Shown in pieces: positions 43,958 to 52,038 of a stretch of 64,000 nucleotides of DNA. Position numbers and translations under genes: made by a program. This DNA is from BOG-908 sp965198855 (GTDB taxonomy: Bacteria > Pseudomonadota > Alphaproteobacteria > Acetobacterales > Acetobacteraceae): positions 186,001 through 250,000 of the forward strand of contig CBDAPZ010000002.1 of assembly GCA_965198855.1 (NCBI GenBank). The letters run 5' to 3'. How positions within the stretch are numbered: position 1 is the first letter of the stretch; each line of letters starts with the position of its first letter. The notes beneath the pieces are model-generated. The model was not told where the DNA came from and searched no databases. It worked only from the letters and a program-made list of their open reading frames with translations.

Positions 43958-45222
43958 GACAGATCCTCCAGCGCCTGGCGCAGATCTTCGACAAGATCCT
44001 CCACATGCTCGATGCCGACCGAAATGCGCATCGAGTTCTCATCGATGCCCACGGCGAGCCTTCGCTCTTCAGGCACATTGAAATGCGTGGTGCTCGCGGA
44101 GTGGCAGATCAGCGTTTCCGTCCCGCCAAGGCTCACCGCCATATGGATCACCCGCAGACGATCCATGAAACGGAACGCAGCCGGCTCGCCGCCGTGGATC
44201 TTGAAGGTGAAGGTCGAACCCGCCCCGCGGCATTGCCGCGTGAAAACCTCATGCGCCCGGCTGCCTGGTTCGCGAAAGCCCACATAATTCACCGCCGCGA
44301 TCGATCCATGGCCGCGCAGGAATTCCGCGGTCGCTCGCGCATTGCGCTCCGCACGCTCGGTACGCAAGGCCATCGTCTCGAGCGACCGCAGCACCATCCA
44401 GCATGTGTGCGCATCCAGATGGCTGCCGAGCAAGGTGCGCAACTGTTTGAGAACATGGATCGGGCCGGCAGCACCGCTGACGCCACCGGCGAGAAGATCG
44501 CTGTGGCCGGCCGCATATTTCGTCAGGGACGTCATGCAGAGATCGGCGCCATGCGCCAGCGGGTTCTGCGCGAACGGCCCCAGAAACGTATTGTCGACCG
44601 CGACCAGCGGGCGATATTCCTGCCGCGCGCCGATCTCGGCCGCCACGCGCGCGATCAGCGCGATATCGGCAATGCCGCTCGTGGGGTTGGCCGGCGTCTC
44701 CACCATCACCAGCCCGACGCGACCATGCGCCGCCGCAGCCTCTGCCGCAGATCGCACGGAGTCTTCGTCCAGCGCATCATCGATGCCGAAAGGTGTCACG
44801 CCGAATTTCACTAGATGCGTGTAAAGCAGCCCATCCGTGCCGCCATAGATCGGCCGCGTGTGCAGCACGGAATCGCCCGGCTGCAGGAAGGCCTGCATGA
44901 TGGCGTTGATCGCCGCCATGCCGCAATTGAACACCGCCGCATCCTCGGCCCCGTCCAACGAGGCCAGCCTCTGCTGCAGCATATCCATGTTAGGGTGATC
45001 AAGCCGCGCATAGATGTAGCCGGGGACAGCGTTCTTCGCTTCTTGCGCGGTTTTGACGAAATAGCCGGCATGCACATCCTTGGCATGCTGCGCACTGTGA
45101 TAGGAGAAGGTGGAGGTCGCGTATAGCGGCGGCTTCACCGCACCATGATGCGCCTTCGGGTCATATCCCGCGGCCACCGCCAGCGTCTCGCGGCGCAGGC
45201 TCTTATCGGCCAGATCCACCAT
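43954..45222 (-). CDS. Trans-sulfuration family PLP enzyme (cystathionine gamma-synthase / methionine gamma-lyase-like)
   Basis: A ~422-residue fold-type I PLP enzyme. GAVKPPLYATSTF, YIYARLDHPN (phosphate-binding Tyr/Arg from the partner), FNCGMAAINAI, VMVETPANPT and VDNTFLGP are conserved, with the Schiff-base lysine in SLTKYAAGHSDLLAGG and SLGGTETLICHSA near the end. The insert KTAQEAKNAV and the HSDLLAG form place it among cystathionine gamma-synthase-family/methionine gamma-lyase-like proteins. ATG at 45222 is used; an in-frame TTG at 45231 overlaps the oxygenase stop. A sulfur-amino-acid enzyme between a betaine oxygenase and amine oxidases is unexpected. Confidence 0.85.
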   Translation of the reverse strand: MVDLADKSLRRETLAVAAGYDPKAHHGAVKPPLYATSTFSYHSAQHAKDVHAGYFVKTAQEAKNAVPGYIYARLDHPNMDMLQQRLASLDGAEDAAVFNCGMAAINAIMQAFLQPGDSVLHTRPIYGGTDGLLYTHLVKFGVTPFGIDDALDEDSVRSAAEAAAAHGRVGLVMVETPANPTSGIADIALIARVAAEIGARQEYRPLVAVDNTFLGPFAQNPLAHGADLCMTSLTKYAAGHSDLLAGGVSGAAGPIHVLKQLRTLLGSHLDAHTCWMVLRSLETMALRTERAERNARATAEFLRGHGSIAAVNYVGFREPGSRAHEVFTRQCRGAGSTFTFKIHGGEPAAFRFMDRLRVIHMAVSLGGTETLICHSASTTHFNVPEERRLAVGIDENSMRISVGIEHVEDLVEDLRQALEDLS

Positions 45223-45227
45223 CTTCT

Positions 45228-46436
45228 TCAACCCAGCCGTGCGAGCGCGCGCTCGGCGGACCCGCAGTACCAGTCGGTGAACCGTATCACCAGTGACTCG
45301 GCTTCTTCCGAGTATGGTCCAGGCACATATCCCATCGAGCGGACACCGAGCTGATTATTCTCCACCAGCTCGATATCCTGCTTGTTCGTGGTCAGCCACA
45401 ACGCGACCAGATTCTCCAGGTGGTAATCCACCCCTTCTACTGCATCCTTGTGCACGAACCACTTGGCCGTCACGATTGTCTCCAGCGGCCCGCTCGGCTC
45501 CGCCATAAAAACGAAGGTATGGTCGGCCAGCGCATGGCAGAACGCATTCGGCTCCGTCGCCCAACGCACCGAGCCGATATCGCCGTCCGCCTTGTCCACC
45601 ATCAGCTTCTGCACGGCATGCTTGCCGTCCATTGTCAGCGAAACGACGTTGTCGTTCAGCGCAAAGCGCACCGCCTGCCACCACGGGCCCAATGTCGGCC
45701 CGATCGGCAGCCCCGCCGCCGCCATGCGCGCATTGAACCGCTCGGTGCGGCCTTCGCCGTCATCGTCGAAATGCGCGCGCACTTCGGCGGGGAACGCCAA
45801 AGCGAGATCCGGATGGCGCGCGGTGCAGTGATAGCACTCGCGCGCATTCTCCATCACCAGCTTCCAATTCGCCTTCTCGGTAAACACCGCGGTGTGGGCG
45901 AGCTTGGCATGCGGCAGGTCATGCGCTGCGAGCAACGGCGCCAGCCCCTCCGCGAACGCATCGAAATCGGGCGGCGTCTCGGCGAGGCACACATAGATAC
46001 AGCCCGCCACATGGCGCACATGCACCGGCCGCAACGCATGCTCTTTCGGGTCGAAACTCTCCTGCATCCGGCGCGCATTCACCAGCTTGCCGGTCAGGTC
46101 ATACGTCCATTGATGATACGGGCACACCAGCACCGGGCGCTGGCTGCGCCCCGGCGGGCACACCATCGCCCCGCGATGCCGACACGCATTATGGAACGCG
46201 CGTATCTCGCCCGCACGGTCGCGCAAGATCACCACCGGCGAGGTGCCGATGCTCACCCCGAGGGCCGCTCCAGGCGACGCCAGCTCGCACTCCATGCCCG
46301 CCAGCACCCAGCCTTGCGTAAACACCGCCTGCACATCGAAGGCGAACGCCTCGTTGCTTGTGTAGAGCTCCTGCGGCAAGGTGTGGCCCGGGCGACGATC
46401 CCCGAGCAACTGGCGCACGCGGCTGTAATCTGGCAT
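45228..46436 (-). CDS. Rieske oxygenase alpha subunit of the quaternary-ammonium class (GbcA-like)
   Basis: A 402-residue oxygenase. Rieske ligands are C85-x-H87 and C105-x2-H108 (CRHRGA; CPYHQWTYDLTG). The mononuclear iron ligands are H203 and H208 in RECYHCTARHP. The bridging residue between the centres is Glu (E200) rather than Asp, which is known from CntA and relatives acting on quaternary ammonium substrates. The region LAGMECE and LVNARRMQESFDP resembles GbcA, the glycine betaine demethylase. Likely reaction: oxidative N-demethylation of glycine betaine or a similar betaine. No reductase partner (GbcB) is in the window. AAAGG lies 6 nt before the ATG. It heads the leftward operon. Confidence 0.83.
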   Translation of the reverse strand: MPDYSRVRQLLGDRRPGHTLPQELYTSNEAFAFDVQAVFTQGWVLAGMECELASPGAALGVSIGTSPVVILRDRAGEIRAFHNACRHRGAMVCPPGRSQRPVLVCPYHQWTYDLTGKLVNARRMQESFDPKEHALRPVHVRHVAGCIYVCLAETPPDFDAFAEGLAPLLAAHDLPHAKLAHTAVFTEKANWKLVMENARECYHCTARHPDLALAFPAEVRAHFDDDGEGRTERFNARMAAAGLPIGPTLGPWWQAVRFALNDNVVSLTMDGKHAVQKLMVDKADGDIGSVRWATEPNAFCHALADHTFVFMAEPSGPLETIVTAKWFVHKDAVEGVDYHLENLVALWLTTNKQDIELVENNQLGVRSMGYVPGPYSEEAESLVIRFTDWYCGSAERALARLG

Positions 46437-46599
46437 CGCATACCTTTCGGCGCAGGCCCACTTGCCCCTTCGCCGACTGTTTCATTGCCACAAGAATCCG
46501 CCAGCCGGACAATGCCTTATCATCATCCGGTCATTTAGTTTTTAGGCGCCCAGATGGTGGCGCTTGCAACCAACGGTAGCCAAGGGGACATTTCGAGAG
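46437..46599. promoter_or_regulatory. Divergent promoter region of methylamine operon and LysR gene
   Basis: This 163-bp gap lies between the divergent Rieske oxygenase and LysR-type genes, the standard arrangement for LysR autoregulation and operon control. It is locally A+T-rich around 46500-46540. No single operator could be assigned by eye. Confidence 0.5.
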
Positions 46600-47520
46600 A
46601 TGGTGACGTTCGATAGGCGCTGGCTGCCGCTCAATGCCCTCCGCGCCTTCGACGCCGTCGGCCGGCATCTCAGCTTCACCGCCGCCGCCCATGCGCTGAA
46701 CGTGTCGCAATCCGCCGTCAGCCGCCACGTCATCGGCCTGGAGGAACTGCTCGGCCACTCCCTCTTCGAACGCCGTCCGCAATCCCTCGCCCTCACCAAG
46801 GCCGGCGCCACCCTGCTCCCCATCGTGCGCGGCTCCTTCGACCGCATCGAACAAGCCTTGAACGACGTGGTGCGCGACGGCGGCGGCCTGCGCACCCTGC
46901 GCCTGCAACTGCCCCCGTCCTTCGCCCAGAAAATGGCAGTCCCCATCCTGCAAGGATTCCGCCGCGAATTCCCCGATATCTTCGTCGACATCTCCAGTCA
47001 GGGCTTTACGGGCACCCCTCCCATGGAAACCGACGTGGCCGTTATTTACGACCGCCCGCGCACCGGCACCGCCGTGTCCGACCTGCTCTGGATGTCCCGC
47101 GTCACCCCCGGCTGCAGCCCGGCAGTCGCCGAAGCCCAAAGCGGTAAAACCCTGTCGCAATTCATTGCCGATACAGAACTTCTGCACATGAAGCTGGAAG
47201 GCGAACCCCCCGGTCTCATCTGGCAAAACTTCTCCGACCATTTCGCGCTCGGCCTACAAACCGCCCGTGGGCTCGCCTTCGATACCGCCTCGCTCGCCGC
47301 CCAATATGCCATCTCCGGCGGCGGCGTGGCCCTGCTCGATATCGACCTTTTCGCGCAGGACATCGAAGCCGGCACTCTGGTCACACCCTTCACGGAGATC
47401 TGCGAGGATGGATACGGCTACTTCCTCAACCTGGCACCGGAAGACCTTGCGGATCCGGTGATCTCCGTGTTCCGGTCTTGGATGATTAGAAATTTTGCGC
47501 GCGGTGATCGCGCTGCATAA
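46600..47520 (+). CDS. LysR-family regulator (GcvA-like)
   Basis: A 306-residue activator/repressor. The helix-turn-helix is at the N-terminus: LNALRAFDAVGRHLSFTAAA and LNVSQSAVSRHVIGLEELLG, with RRPQSLALTKAG as the wing. The substrate-binding domain follows (AVPILQGFRREFPDIFVDIS; AAQYAISGGGVALLD). The GcvA subgroup often controls amine or glycine metabolism. It is divergent from the Rieske/sox operon and is probably its regulator. The ATG at 46600 is chosen over the upstream codon at 46564 because the conserved domain starts here. A DH130 half copy follows the stop. Confidence 0.85.
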   Translation: MVTFDRRWLPLNALRAFDAVGRHLSFTAAAHALNVSQSAVSRHVIGLEELLGHSLFERRPQSLALTKAGATLLPIVRGSFDRIEQALNDVVRDGGGLRTLRLQLPPSFAQKMAVPILQGFRREFPDIFVDISSQGFTGTPPMETDVAVIYDRPRTGTAVSDLLWMSRVTPGCSPAVAEAQSGKTLSQFIADTELLHMKLEGEPPGLIWQNFSDHFALGLQTARGLAFDTASLAAQYAISGGGVALLDIDLFAQDIEAGTLVTPFTEICEDGYGYFLNLAPEDLADPVISVFRSWMIRNFARGDRAA

Positions 47521-47572
47521 GAAAAAGCAAGAACGTTCTTTTCTGAAGAAAAGAACCAAAAGACTTTTGCGT
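47521..47572. repeat. DH130 repeat, half copy
   Basis: A perfect 22-nt palindrome at 47535-47556 (GTTCTTTTCT/AGAAAAGAAC, no T-run on one side) followed by CAAAAGACTTTTG. It starts right after the LysR stop codon. Confidence 0.8.
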
Positions 47573-47583
47573 TCTGCTTGGGG

Positions 47584-48378
47584 ATGAGCATCGCGTCGCT
47601 CCCGATGTACGACCTGCCGGAACTGCAGACGGCGACTGATGCATTATGGGCAGCAATCGCTGCGCGTATACCACAAGCGCCAAAAGCCCTCACACGCACG
47701 GCAAACCTCGAAAAAATCTGGACCGATCCGGATTTGCTGGTGGCACAGACCTGCGGTTATCCGCTCGTTACCTCGCTGGCGGGTAAAGTCGCGCTGCTTG
47801 CCACCCCGTGCTACGATGCCACCGGATGCGAAGGCCCTTCCTACCGCAGCGCCATCATCACCCATGTCGAAGAACCCGCCAACACCCTCAGCGCGCTGCG
47901 CGGCAAAATCTGTGCGGTCAACAGCATCGATTCCAACAGCGGCATGAATCTCCTGCGCGCAGAAATCGCGCCCCTCGTGCAGAACGGCGAAAAATTCTTC
48001 GCCCGCGTCGTCACCACCGGCTCGCACGCCTCCAGCGTCGAAGCCGTCGCCGACGGCCACGCCGATGTCGCCGCCATCGACTGCATCACCTGGGCCCTTC
48101 TGCAGGAAAGGCGCCCGACGGCCCTCCGCGAAATCCAACTGCTGGGCTGGACGCAAAGCACACCGGGCCTGCCTTTCATCACCTCGCTGCGCACCGACGA
48201 GACAACCCGCCGCGCGCTCATCGATGCGCTGCACGATATCATCGCCGATCCCGCCCTCGCGCACATCCGCATTGCGTTGCGGCTGGAAAAAGTCGTCGAA
48301 TTACCGCTCGGCGCGTATGATCTCATTCTCGGTTTGGAGCGAGACGCGGTTGCCAGCGGTTATCCGACGCTACGATAG
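47584..48378 (+). CDS. PhnD-like substrate-binding domain protein without signal peptide
   Basis: A ~264-residue type II periplasmic-binding-protein fold of the phosphate/phosphonate (PhnD-like) family: DLLVAQTCGYPLVTSL, LRGKICAVNSIDSNSGMNLLR and GHADVAAIDCITWALL are the expected elements. ATG at 47584 is used; a TTG two codons earlier is also possible. There is no hydrophobic N-terminus, so the product is probably cytoplasmic, unlike a transporter binding protein. It is a single gene boxed between two DH130 copies, with no ABC partners. It could be an enzyme-like or sensory relative; function unknown. Confidence 0.72.
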   Translation: MSIASLPMYDLPELQTATDALWAAIAARIPQAPKALTRTANLEKIWTDPDLLVAQTCGYPLVTSLAGKVALLATPCYDATGCEGPSYRSAIITHVEEPANTLSALRGKICAVNSIDSNSGMNLLRAEIAPLVQNGEKFFARVVTTGSHASSVEAVADGHADVAAIDCITWALLQERRPTALREIQLLGWTQSTPGLPFITSLRTDETTRRALIDALHDIIADPALAHIRIALRLEKVVELPLGAYDLILGLERDAVASGYPTLR

Positions 48379-48380
48379 GA

Positions 48381-48506
48381 AAGGAAGCAGTTCTTTTTTG
48401 AAAAAGAACAAAAAACTTTTGGTGTGATGGCGGACGCTGCCGGATAGATCCGCGACAGCGGCCTGGAAGTCTTTTGCTTCTTTTCTTCTATTTCTGGAGT
48501 TCTGTC
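48381..48506. repeat. DH130 repeat, full copy with decayed right hairpin
   Basis: It begins AAGGAAGCAG with a hairpin at 48390-48409 (GTTCTTTTT/AAAAAGAAC), then the core GCTGCCGGATAGATCCGCGA and AAGTCTTTTGC. The second hairpin is broken (CTTCTTTTCTTCTATTTCT). It lies between two co-directional genes. Confidence 0.78.
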
Positions 48507-48507
48507 C

Positions 48508-49455
48508 TTGATCTTGCGTCGCGTAGCCTTCGCATTTCTGCTACCCGTTCTTGCCGCCCGATGTGCGACAGACAGCACACCCGGCCAATGCAAACTGGCC
48601 CATCTCACCGATTTGCCTCTGCTCCGGAGCAACATCCTGCTGACACCCGCAACCCTCAACGATCACCCGACCACCATGATGCTCGACACCGGCGGCGCCG
48701 TGACCCTCATCACCAAGCGGGCGGCAGATCGGCTAGGCCTGCCCCTGCAAAGCACCGGTGGCTTCCTGCAAGGTGTCGGCGGCGAGCAGGCGCTCTATGC
48801 GTTCCAGGCCGACAGCTTCCGCATCGGCGAACTGCACGGCGCACAACTGACCCTCGGCGTCAGCGATATCGGCATCGGCCCGCATGACAGCGAGATCGAC
48901 GGCATTTTCGGCGCCGATTTCCTCTCGGATTACGATGTCGATTTCGACCTTCCCGAGAGCAAGCTACGCCTGTTCAAAGTCGTTGCAGGCTGCAACACAC
49001 CGAACGCCCATCTCGACGGGCCGCTCTACCTGGCGCCGTTCGCCACGCCGACACTCTCCAATGACCATCGCCCGCATGTCCGTGTCGTCATCGACGGCGT
49101 ACCGCTGGACGCCGTCGTGGACTCGGGTGCGCAACGCACCGCGATCTATCGCAACGCGGCCAACCGCCTCGGTCTGCACCTTGAAAATCTTGCAGCCGGC
49201 CCGCACTACCACGCCATCGGCATCGGACCAGAGGCACGTGACGAAGTGCGCCTCATCATGGCCCCCATGCAGATCGGCGAAGTCACCCTCACCCACGTTC
49301 CGGTTGCAGTCATCGACCAACGATCCGACGATAATGTCGACATGCTTCTAGGCCTGGATTTCCTCGCCCGCGTGCATGTCTGGCTTTCCTTCCACTCCCA
49401 CACCATGCTCATGCAGTATCCGCCTAAACCTTCTCCAAAACTGCAGGGCGGGTAG
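48508..49455 (+). CDS. Double retropepsin-like aspartyl protease
   Basis: A 315-residue protein with two retropepsin-type halves. The first active-site loop is MLDTGGAVTLI (D60-T-G) and the second VVDSGAQRTAI (D205-S-G). Each half also has its matching downstream hydrophobic-Gly motif (GIFGADFLSDYDV; MLLGLDFLARVHV). Two catalytic aspartates in one chain mimic the dimer of single-domain retropepsins, like eukaryotic pepsins. The N-terminus (FAFLLPVLAARC) is a signal sequence with a possible lipobox cysteine at residue 19, so it may be a lipoprotein. The start lies just after a decayed DH130 repeat. Substrate unknown. Confidence 0.75.
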   Translation: MILRRVAFAFLLPVLAARCATDSTPGQCKLAHLTDLPLLRSNILLTPATLNDHPTTMMLDTGGAVTLITKRAADRLGLPLQSTGGFLQGVGGEQALYAFQADSFRIGELHGAQLTLGVSDIGIGPHDSEIDGIFGADFLSDYDVDFDLPESKLRLFKVVAGCNTPNAHLDGPLYLAPFATPTLSNDHRPHVRVVIDGVPLDAVVDSGAQRTAIYRNAANRLGLHLENLAAGPHYHAIGIGPEARDEVRLIMAPMQIGEVTLTHVPVAVIDQRSDDNVDMLLGLDFLARVHVWLSFHSHTMLMQYPPKPSPKLQGG

Positions 49456-49534
49456 CGAGAGGGCGTGTTGACCTTATGTCTTCTATGAGCCACCCTATAT
49501 CATAAATCGTTCGCCTGAATTTGGAGCTTTCCGC

Positions 49535-49852
49535 ATGCCCACCATCATCGTCACCAGCCGCGGCGGCGAGGCCCGCACGATCGAGGCTGCCACCAGCCTC
49601 ACCCTCATGGACGCCATTCGCGACGCCGGCATGGATGAGTTGCTCGCGCTCTGCGGCGGCGCCTGCTCCTGCGCCACCTGCCACGTCCATGTCGATACCG
49701 CCTTTGCCGCCATGCTCCCCGCCATCAGCGAGGACGAGAACGATCTGCTCGACAGCTCCGAACATCGCGACGCCAACTCGCGACTCTCCTGCCAAATCCG
49801 TTTGAAGCCCGAATATGAAGGCCTACGCGTCACCATTGCCGAGGAAGACTGA
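49535..49852 (+). CDS. [2Fe-2S] ferredoxin, putidaredoxin/ISC type
   Basis: A 105-residue ferredoxin. Cluster ligands are C40, C46, C49 and C86 (CGGACSCATCH; LSCQIRL), the C-x5-C-x2-C ... C spacing of vertebrate-type ferredoxins that serve cytochrome P450s and hydroxylases. GGAG lies 9 nt before the ATG. TetR follows after 9 bp on the same strand. No P450 or reductase lies in the window, but the neighbouring acyl-CoA ligase and SDR point to lipid or steroid-like catabolism. Confidence 0.9.
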   Translation: MPTIIVTSRGGEARTIEAATSLTLMDAIRDAGMDELLALCGGACSCATCHVHVDTAFAAMLPAISEDENDLLDSSEHRDANSRLSCQIRLKPEYEGLRVTIAEED

Positions 49853-49861
49853 TCGCACGCG

Positions 49862-50440
49862 ATGGACCTTCCCGCGAGCCAGACCGACCCGCCCGGCACC
49901 GACGCGCGCATGCTGCGTACACGAAGCGCCCTGCGCGCCGCCCTGCTCACGTTGATCGACCGCAAAGCCTTCGACCAGATCACCATCCGTGACATCGTTG
50001 CCGAGGCGGGTGTTGGCTACGCCACGTTCTTCCGCCACCATCCCACCAAGGCGGCTCTGTTCGAGGAGGTCGCGAACGACGAGATCTCGGCCCTCGTCCG
50101 ACTGTCCTACCCGGTGCTCGGCGAACGGGGAAACCGCGCCTCCTGCCTTACCCTGTGCAACTACGTGAACGAGCATCGCGCGCTCTGGACGGCGCTGCTC
50201 ACCGGCGGCGCTGCCGGCGCGGTGCGTGAGACCTTCATCCGCGTCGCCATCGAGACGGCGCCGGCGCTGGACAGCGGCAATGCGTGGCTGCCGACCGAGC
50301 TCGGCGCCGTCTTCGGTGTCACCGCGACTGTGGAAATCCTGGCCTGGTGGCTGCGGCAACCGGAATTCCCCCTCGAGCGAGTCGCCGAAGCGCTTGACCG
50401 CCTGATCATCACGCCCACTCTGGGGGCGAACTTAGCGTAA
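49862..50440 (+). CDS. TetR/AcrR-family regulator
   Basis: A 192-residue repressor. The DNA-binding helices are in the N-terminal 60 residues (ALLTLIDRKAFDQITIRDIV; AEAGVGYATFFRHHPTKAALF). The C-terminal ligand domain is all-helical and not family-specific. It is cotranscribed with the ferredoxin and convergent with the acyl-CoA ligase operon, which may be its target. A DH130 half copy separates them. Confidence 0.87.
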   Translation: MDLPASQTDPPGTDARMLRTRSALRAALLTLIDRKAFDQITIRDIVAEAGVGYATFFRHHPTKAALFEEVANDEISALVRLSYPVLGERGNRASCLTLCNYVNEHRALWTALLTGGAAGAVRETFIRVAIETAPALDSGNAWLPTELGAVFGVTATVEILAWWLRQPEFPLERVAEALDRLIITPTLGANLA

Positions 50441-50456
50441 GAAAGAAAGCCGGAGA

Positions 50457-50510
50457 GAACCGCGACAGCGACGTAAAAGTCTTTTGCTTCTTTTCTTCAG
50501 AAAAGAAGAA
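50457..50510. repeat. DH130 repeat, half copy overlapping the ligase stop codon
   Basis: CCGCGACAGCGACGTAAAAGTC leads (with one junction base changed) to a perfect 22-nt palindrome at 50487-50508. The stop codon of the acyl-CoA ligase (50497-50499) lies inside this palindrome, as do its last codons (VLLF). Confidence 0.82.
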
Positions 50511-52038
50511 CTTTCTCAAGTGCCAGCCGACGAAGTTCCGCCTTGACCACCTTGCCGACAGGCGTCAACGGTATGGCCTCAAGGATGTGCAAATCCTCCG
50601 GCATTTTCTGCCGCGCCAGCCCGGCGCCGATCAGGTAGCTGCGCATCGTCTCCAGCGTCAGGTTTTGGCCGGGGTGCAATGTCACGAATGCCACCGCGCG
50701 TTCGCCGGTGCGTTCGTCCGGTATGCCCACCACTGCCACGCGCGCGACGGCGGCGCATTGGCTCAACACGTTCTCGATCTCGAGCGGGCTGATGTTCTCG
50801 CCGTTGCGGATGATGATTTCCTTGCGACGGCCTGTAATCTCCAGGAATCGGCCATCGATGATCCGGCCGATGTCGCCCATCCGGAAGAACCCGTCCAGAG
50901 TGAAGGCGTCGGCGCCGTCCTCCGGGTCGAGATAGCCGGTGAACATGCCGGCCGCGCGCGCGAGGATGTCGCCTTCCGGCCCGTCGACCGGGCGGTGTTC
51001 CCCGTCTTCGAGGCGCAGCTCCACGTCGATCTGTCCGTCGGTCGTCTCGCCGTAATGGGCATCGTCTCGGCTGCGTATGCCTGGGCTCACCAGCGGGATC
51101 TCGGTCGAGCCATAGGCGCGGCTGATCACCGCGTTCTCGAACTGCGCGGCTGCGTCACGCACCAGCGCGTGGGAAACGCTCGCACCACCGCAGATGAAAC
51201 GGCGCAGCGACGCGAGGCGCGTGCCGGCGTCTTTCGCCGTGTCGAGCAGGCCTTGCAGGAACGGCGTCGCGCCGGCGCAGAAGGTGACGCCTTCGCTGTC
51301 GATCAATCGTGTCGCGACCAGCGGATCCCAGCTTTCCATCAGCAGGGCCGAGGCACCCGTCACCCAGGGCAGCTCGAACGCATAGAGCGAGCCGCCGATA
51401 TGACCGACGGGCGACGGCACCAGCATGCGGTCCGACGCATTCAGGCCCCAGAAATCCGCACAGCGCTTGGTGGTGGACAGCATCGTTTCATGTGTGTGCA
51501 GCACACCTTTCGCACGCCCGGTCGAGCCGGAGGTGAAGGTGATCGATTTGCGATCTGTCAGTGCCACCTTGGGCAACGGCGCGGCGCCGGATTCCTCGGC
51601 AAGCAGGCTTTCGTAGCTGGGCAGCGCACCACCGTCGGCTCGCACCGAAAACACCCGTAGCCGCTCCCGGTCCGGCAATGCGGTTCGTGCCAGCAGCGCC
51701 GGGTAATCAAGCCCGCGGAAATTCTGCGGGAGGAAGATCGCGTCGCACCCCGTGCGGGTGAGGATGTATCCCAGCTCGTGTTCGCGATACATCAGCAGCA
51801 GCGGCGCCACCACGTAGCCGTGCAGCACGCAGGCCAGGTTGATCACGCAGGCTTCTGCCCAGTTCGGCAACTGGAAGGCCACCACGGCACCTGGCTGCAA
51901 GCCCTGCCGCGCAAGCGCCGCGCCCAACCGGCACGCGCGATCATGGATGTCCCGCCGCGTCCAGCGTCCGTGCCCATCCACCACCATCACCGCCTGCGGA
52001 TCCTCCGCAAGCCGCGCATGCACGATGTCGGCGATCAT
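50497..52038 (-). CDS. AMP-forming acyl-CoA ligase
   Basis: A 513-residue member of the ANL superfamily that activates a carboxylic acid as acyl-AMP and then acyl-CoA. The phosphate loop is ITFTSGSTGRAKGVLHTH, followed by AYGSTEIPLVSPGI, GDIGRIIDGRFLEITGR and the hinge/lysine-bearing C-terminal TPVGKVVKAELR. It resembles the cyclohexanecarboxylate/medium-chain group, but substrate cannot be assigned. Its start overlaps the SDR stop by ATGA, so the two make one transcript. The stop codon lies inside a DH130 hairpin, so the last four residues are repeat-encoded. Confidence 0.86.
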   Translation of the reverse strand: MIADIVHARLAEDPQAVMVVDGHGRWTRRDIHDRACRLGAALARQGLQPGAVVAFQLPNWAEACVINLACVLHGYVVAPLLLMYREHELGYILTRTGCDAIFLPQNFRGLDYPALLARTALPDRERLRVFSVRADGGALPSYESLLAEESGAAPLPKVALTDRKSITFTSGSTGRAKGVLHTHETMLSTTKRCADFWGLNASDRMLVPSPVGHIGGSLYAFELPWVTGASALLMESWDPLVATRLIDSEGVTFCAGATPFLQGLLDTAKDAGTRLASLRRFICGGASVSHALVRDAAAQFENAVISRAYGSTEIPLVSPGIRSRDDAHYGETTDGQIDVELRLEDGEHRPVDGPEGDILARAAGMFTGYLDPEDGADAFTLDGFFRMGDIGRIIDGRFLEITGRRKEIIIRNGENISPLEIENVLSQCAAVARVAVVGIPDERTGERAVAFVTLHPGQNLTLETMRSYLIGAGLARQKMPEDLHILEAIPLTPVGKVVKAELRRLALEKVLLF

